Shown: in pieces, positions 13,824 to 15,294 of the stretch
How the letters are laid out: each line of letters starts with the position of its first letter
Numbering within the stretch: position 1 is the first letter of the stretch
Assembly (NCBI GenBank): GCA_002396485.1
Contig: DGXZ01000078.1
Coordinates: 10,937 to 26,230 of the forward strand
DNA length: 15,294 nt
Reading direction: 5' to 3'
DNA from: Spartobacteria bacterium UBA5019
GTDB lineage: Bacteria > Verrucomicrobiota > Verrucomicrobiia > Chthoniobacterales > Terrimicrobiaceae
Translations under genes and position numbers: made by a program
Notes under the pieces: model-generated
What the model saw: the letters and a program-made list of their open reading frames with translations, nothing else
Told to the model about the DNA's origin: nothing
Databases searched by the model: none

Positions 13824-14762
13824 ATGCAAGCCGTCTCGACCGACCTCATTTCGGAAATCATGGAGCTCAAGCGCTCCCGCAATGCCGTGATTCTCGCGCA
13901 CAACTACCAGATCGCCGCTATCCAAGAGGTGGCCGACTTTGTGGGGGACTCTCTGGGACTCAGCCGTCAAGCGGCGGAGACGGATGCCGATGTCATAGCT
14001 TTTTGTGGCGTCCACTTCATGGGTGAAACGGCCAAGATCTTAAGCCCCTCAAAAACCGTTGTGATTCCCGACATGGATGCCGGGTGCTCGCTCTCGGATT
14101 CCTGCCCTGCGGAAAAGCTGGCCGCGTTTCTCGATGAGCACCGGGATAAAAATTACTATGTCATCGCCTACATCAATTGCAGCGCGGGCGTGAAGGCGCT
14201 CGCCGATGTGATCGTGACCAGCGGCAATGCTATCAAAATCGTCGAATCCGCGCCGAAGGACCGCAATATCCTCTTTGTCCCCGACCAGAATCTCGGCGCT
14301 TGGGTGATGGAAAAAACCGGCCGCCACATGGATCTCTGGCGCGGCAATTGTTATGTCCATGTTGAATTCACTCGCGACAGCATCAACCGCATCAAAGCCG
14401 AATTTCCCCATGCCGTGGTCGTCGCTCATCCCGAGTGCACGCTTGCTGTGCGCCTGCTTGCCGACGAAGTGTGCTCCACGGAAAAAATGGTGACCTTCTG
14501 CCGCGACAATCCGGCGAAGGATTTCATCATCGTCACCGAGAGTGGCATGTTGCACCGGCTCCGCCGCGAGGTGCCGAACAAGAATTTCATTCCCGGCCCG
14601 ACCGACTCGTGCGCCTGCGCCGATTGCCGCTACATGAAAATGAACACGCTTGAGAAGCTGCGCGATTGCCTCGCCAACCTTGAGCCGCGCATCGAAATTC
14701 CCGAAGATGTCCGCGCCAAAGCCGAGCACTCGGTGCGCCGGATGCTCGAGCTTTCAAAGTAG
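13824..14762 (+). CDS. nadA: Quinolinate synthase NadA
   Basis: Condenses iminoaspartate with dihydroxyacetone phosphate to quinolinate, the second step of de novo NAD synthesis; cytoplasmic, oxygen-sensitive [4Fe-4S] enzyme. Starting at ATG 13824 it has 312 residues (MQAVSTDLISEIMELKRSRN). A TTG at 13788 would add 12 residues that run through the leader hairpin and is less likely. Conserved blocks: AVILAHNYQ, FCGVHFMGETAKIL, DAGCSL, YINCSAGVKA, GNCYVH, HPEC, TESGM and CADCRYMKMN. The three cluster ligands are likely Cys88 (DAGC), Cys176 (GNC) and Cys268 (ADC), with spacing comparable to E. coli Cys113, Cys200 and Cys297. nadB and nadC are not in the window. The helicase gene follows after 51 bases on the same strand, so a shared transcript is possible. 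Confidence 0.96.
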   Translation: MQAVSTDLISEIMELKRSRNAVILAHNYQIAAIQEVADFVGDSLGLSRQAAETDADVIAFCGVHFMGETAKILSPSKTVVIPDMDAGCSLSDSCPAEKLAAFLDEHRDKNYYVIAYINCSAGVKALADVIVTSGNAIKIVESAPKDRNILFVPDQNLGAWVMEKTGRHMDLWRGNCYVHVEFTRDSINRIKAEFPHAVVVAHPECTLAVRLLADEVCSTEKMVTFCRDNPAKDFIIVTESGMLHRLRREVPNKNFIPGPTDSCACADCRYMKMNTLEKLRDCLANLEPRIEIPEDVRAKAEHSVRRMLELSK

Positions 14763-14813
14763 AGCCACAGGGTTTCCCGTGACGCGGAGACGCTCGGCGG
14801 CTATTGCTGTTGG

Positions 14814-15294
14814 ATGACTAAGTTGAATTTTGCGGATTTGGGCCTCTCGCCCGAGATTTTAAAAGCCGTTGCCGATCTCGGTTTCGAGGAAGCCTCGCCG
14901 ATCCAGTCCGCTGCGATCCCTGTTTTGCTCGAAGGGCATGATGTCGTGGGCCAGTCCCAGACGGGTTCAGGAAAAACAGCCGCATTTGCCATCCCTGCCA
15001 TCGAGCTTTGCGTGGCCTCCGACCGATCGGTGCAGGTTTTGATCATGTGCCCAACGCGCGAGTTGGCCACTCAAGTCGCCGACGAAGTCCACAAACTCTC
15101 CGCACACAAACGCGGCATGCATGCCGTTCCGATATACGGCGGCGCTTCCTACGAACGCCAGTTTTTCGAACTTAAAAAAGGCGTCCAGATCGTGATTGGA
15201 ACACCAGGCCGCATCATGGACCACATGGAGCGCGGCACACTGCAGCTCGGCACGGTCAAGATGGTCGTTCTCGACGAGGCCGATCGCATGCTCG
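14814..15294 (+). CDS. DEAD-box ATP-dependent RNA helicase, first 160 codons, cut by the window edge
   Basis: Starts at ATG 14814 (MTKLNFADLGLSPEILKAVA) and stays open to the right edge. RecA-like domain 1 motifs appear in order: the Q motif GFEEASPIQSAAIP (23-36), motif I SQTGSGKT (48-55), Ia PTREL (80-84), GG (109-110), Ib TPGR (130-133) and II DEAD (154-157). These proteins unwind short RNA duplexes in ribosome assembly or mRNA decay, and several are cold-induced. The C-terminal domain that would separate DeaD/CsdA-like from RhlE- or SrmB-like types is outside the window, so no gene symbol is given. No Shine-Dalgarno is evident. Confidence 0.95.
   Translation, partial: MTKLNFADLGLSPEILKAVADLGFEEASPIQSAAIPVLLEGHDVVGQSQTGSGKTAAFAIPAIELCVASDRSVQVLIMCPTRELATQVADEVHKLSAHKRGMHAVPIYGGASYERQFFELKKGVQIVIGTPGRIMDHMERGTLQLGTVKMVVLDEADRML

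Noticed and set aside
14767..14784. Small hairpin between nadA and the helicase gene as terminator
   Set aside because: The stem is short with a bulge and there is no T run, so transcription may well continue into the helicase gene.
1..15294. CRISPR arrays, insertion sequences, integrases or attachment sites
   Set aside because: No regularly spaced repeats, transposase-like frames or long terminal repeats were seen on either strand.

Overview
The window looks like chromosomal DNA of a free-living Gram-negative bacterium, most likely of the phylum Verrucomicrobiota. This is an inference from three things: a fused SecD-SecF translocase, a secreted protein with a PEP-CTERM sorting tail, and moderately GC-rich DNA whose starts mostly lack a Shine-Dalgarno sequence. 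No rRNA or other definitive taxonomic marker is present. The gene content is mostly housekeeping, with two small accessory islands. No gene-free stretch is longer than about 260 bases.

Left part (1-5526, all minus strand). From the right: a small membrane protein downstream of glgX, then a two-gene toxin-antitoxin module (antitoxin 4822-5046, ParE/RelE-type toxin 4532-4825, overlapping by four bases), then yajC and the fused secDF, which form the accessory part of the Sec translocase, then the N-terminal 531 codons of aconitase A, which runs off the left edge. The aconitase is easy to overlook because its reading frame has no stop inside the window.

Middle part (5531-10294). glgX (glycogen debranching) is read leftwards. 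A tRNA-Leu(TAA) is read rightwards from the same intergenic region, which also holds a 19-base palindrome upstream of glgX. Further right, argH (last step of arginine synthesis) and tatC (twin-arginine translocase) are read leftwards, with tatC overlapping the end of argH.

Right part (10295-15294). A secreted PhoX-like protein with a PEP-CTERM anchor is read rightwards and ends in a strong terminator, converging on a Fur-family regulator. Next comes the most interesting stretch, 12422-13642. It holds a candidate structured RNA on the plus strand (about 12575-12716), a long imperfect rod with a three-way junction followed directly by a strong intrinsic terminator. That terminator lies inside the 3' end of a convergent DUF3800 gene. 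The DUF3800 gene is preceded, with a four-base stop/start overlap, by a 57-codon ORF resembling only the first residues of type I restriction R subunits/DEAD-type helicases. The window closes with nadA (quinolinate synthase, NAD synthesis) and the first 160 codons of a DEAD-box RNA helicase running off the right edge.

SecDF/YajC and TatC are the two export routes represented. The PhoX-like protein has a plain Sec signal peptide without a twin arginine, so it probably depends on the Sec route and on an exosortase encoded elsewhere.
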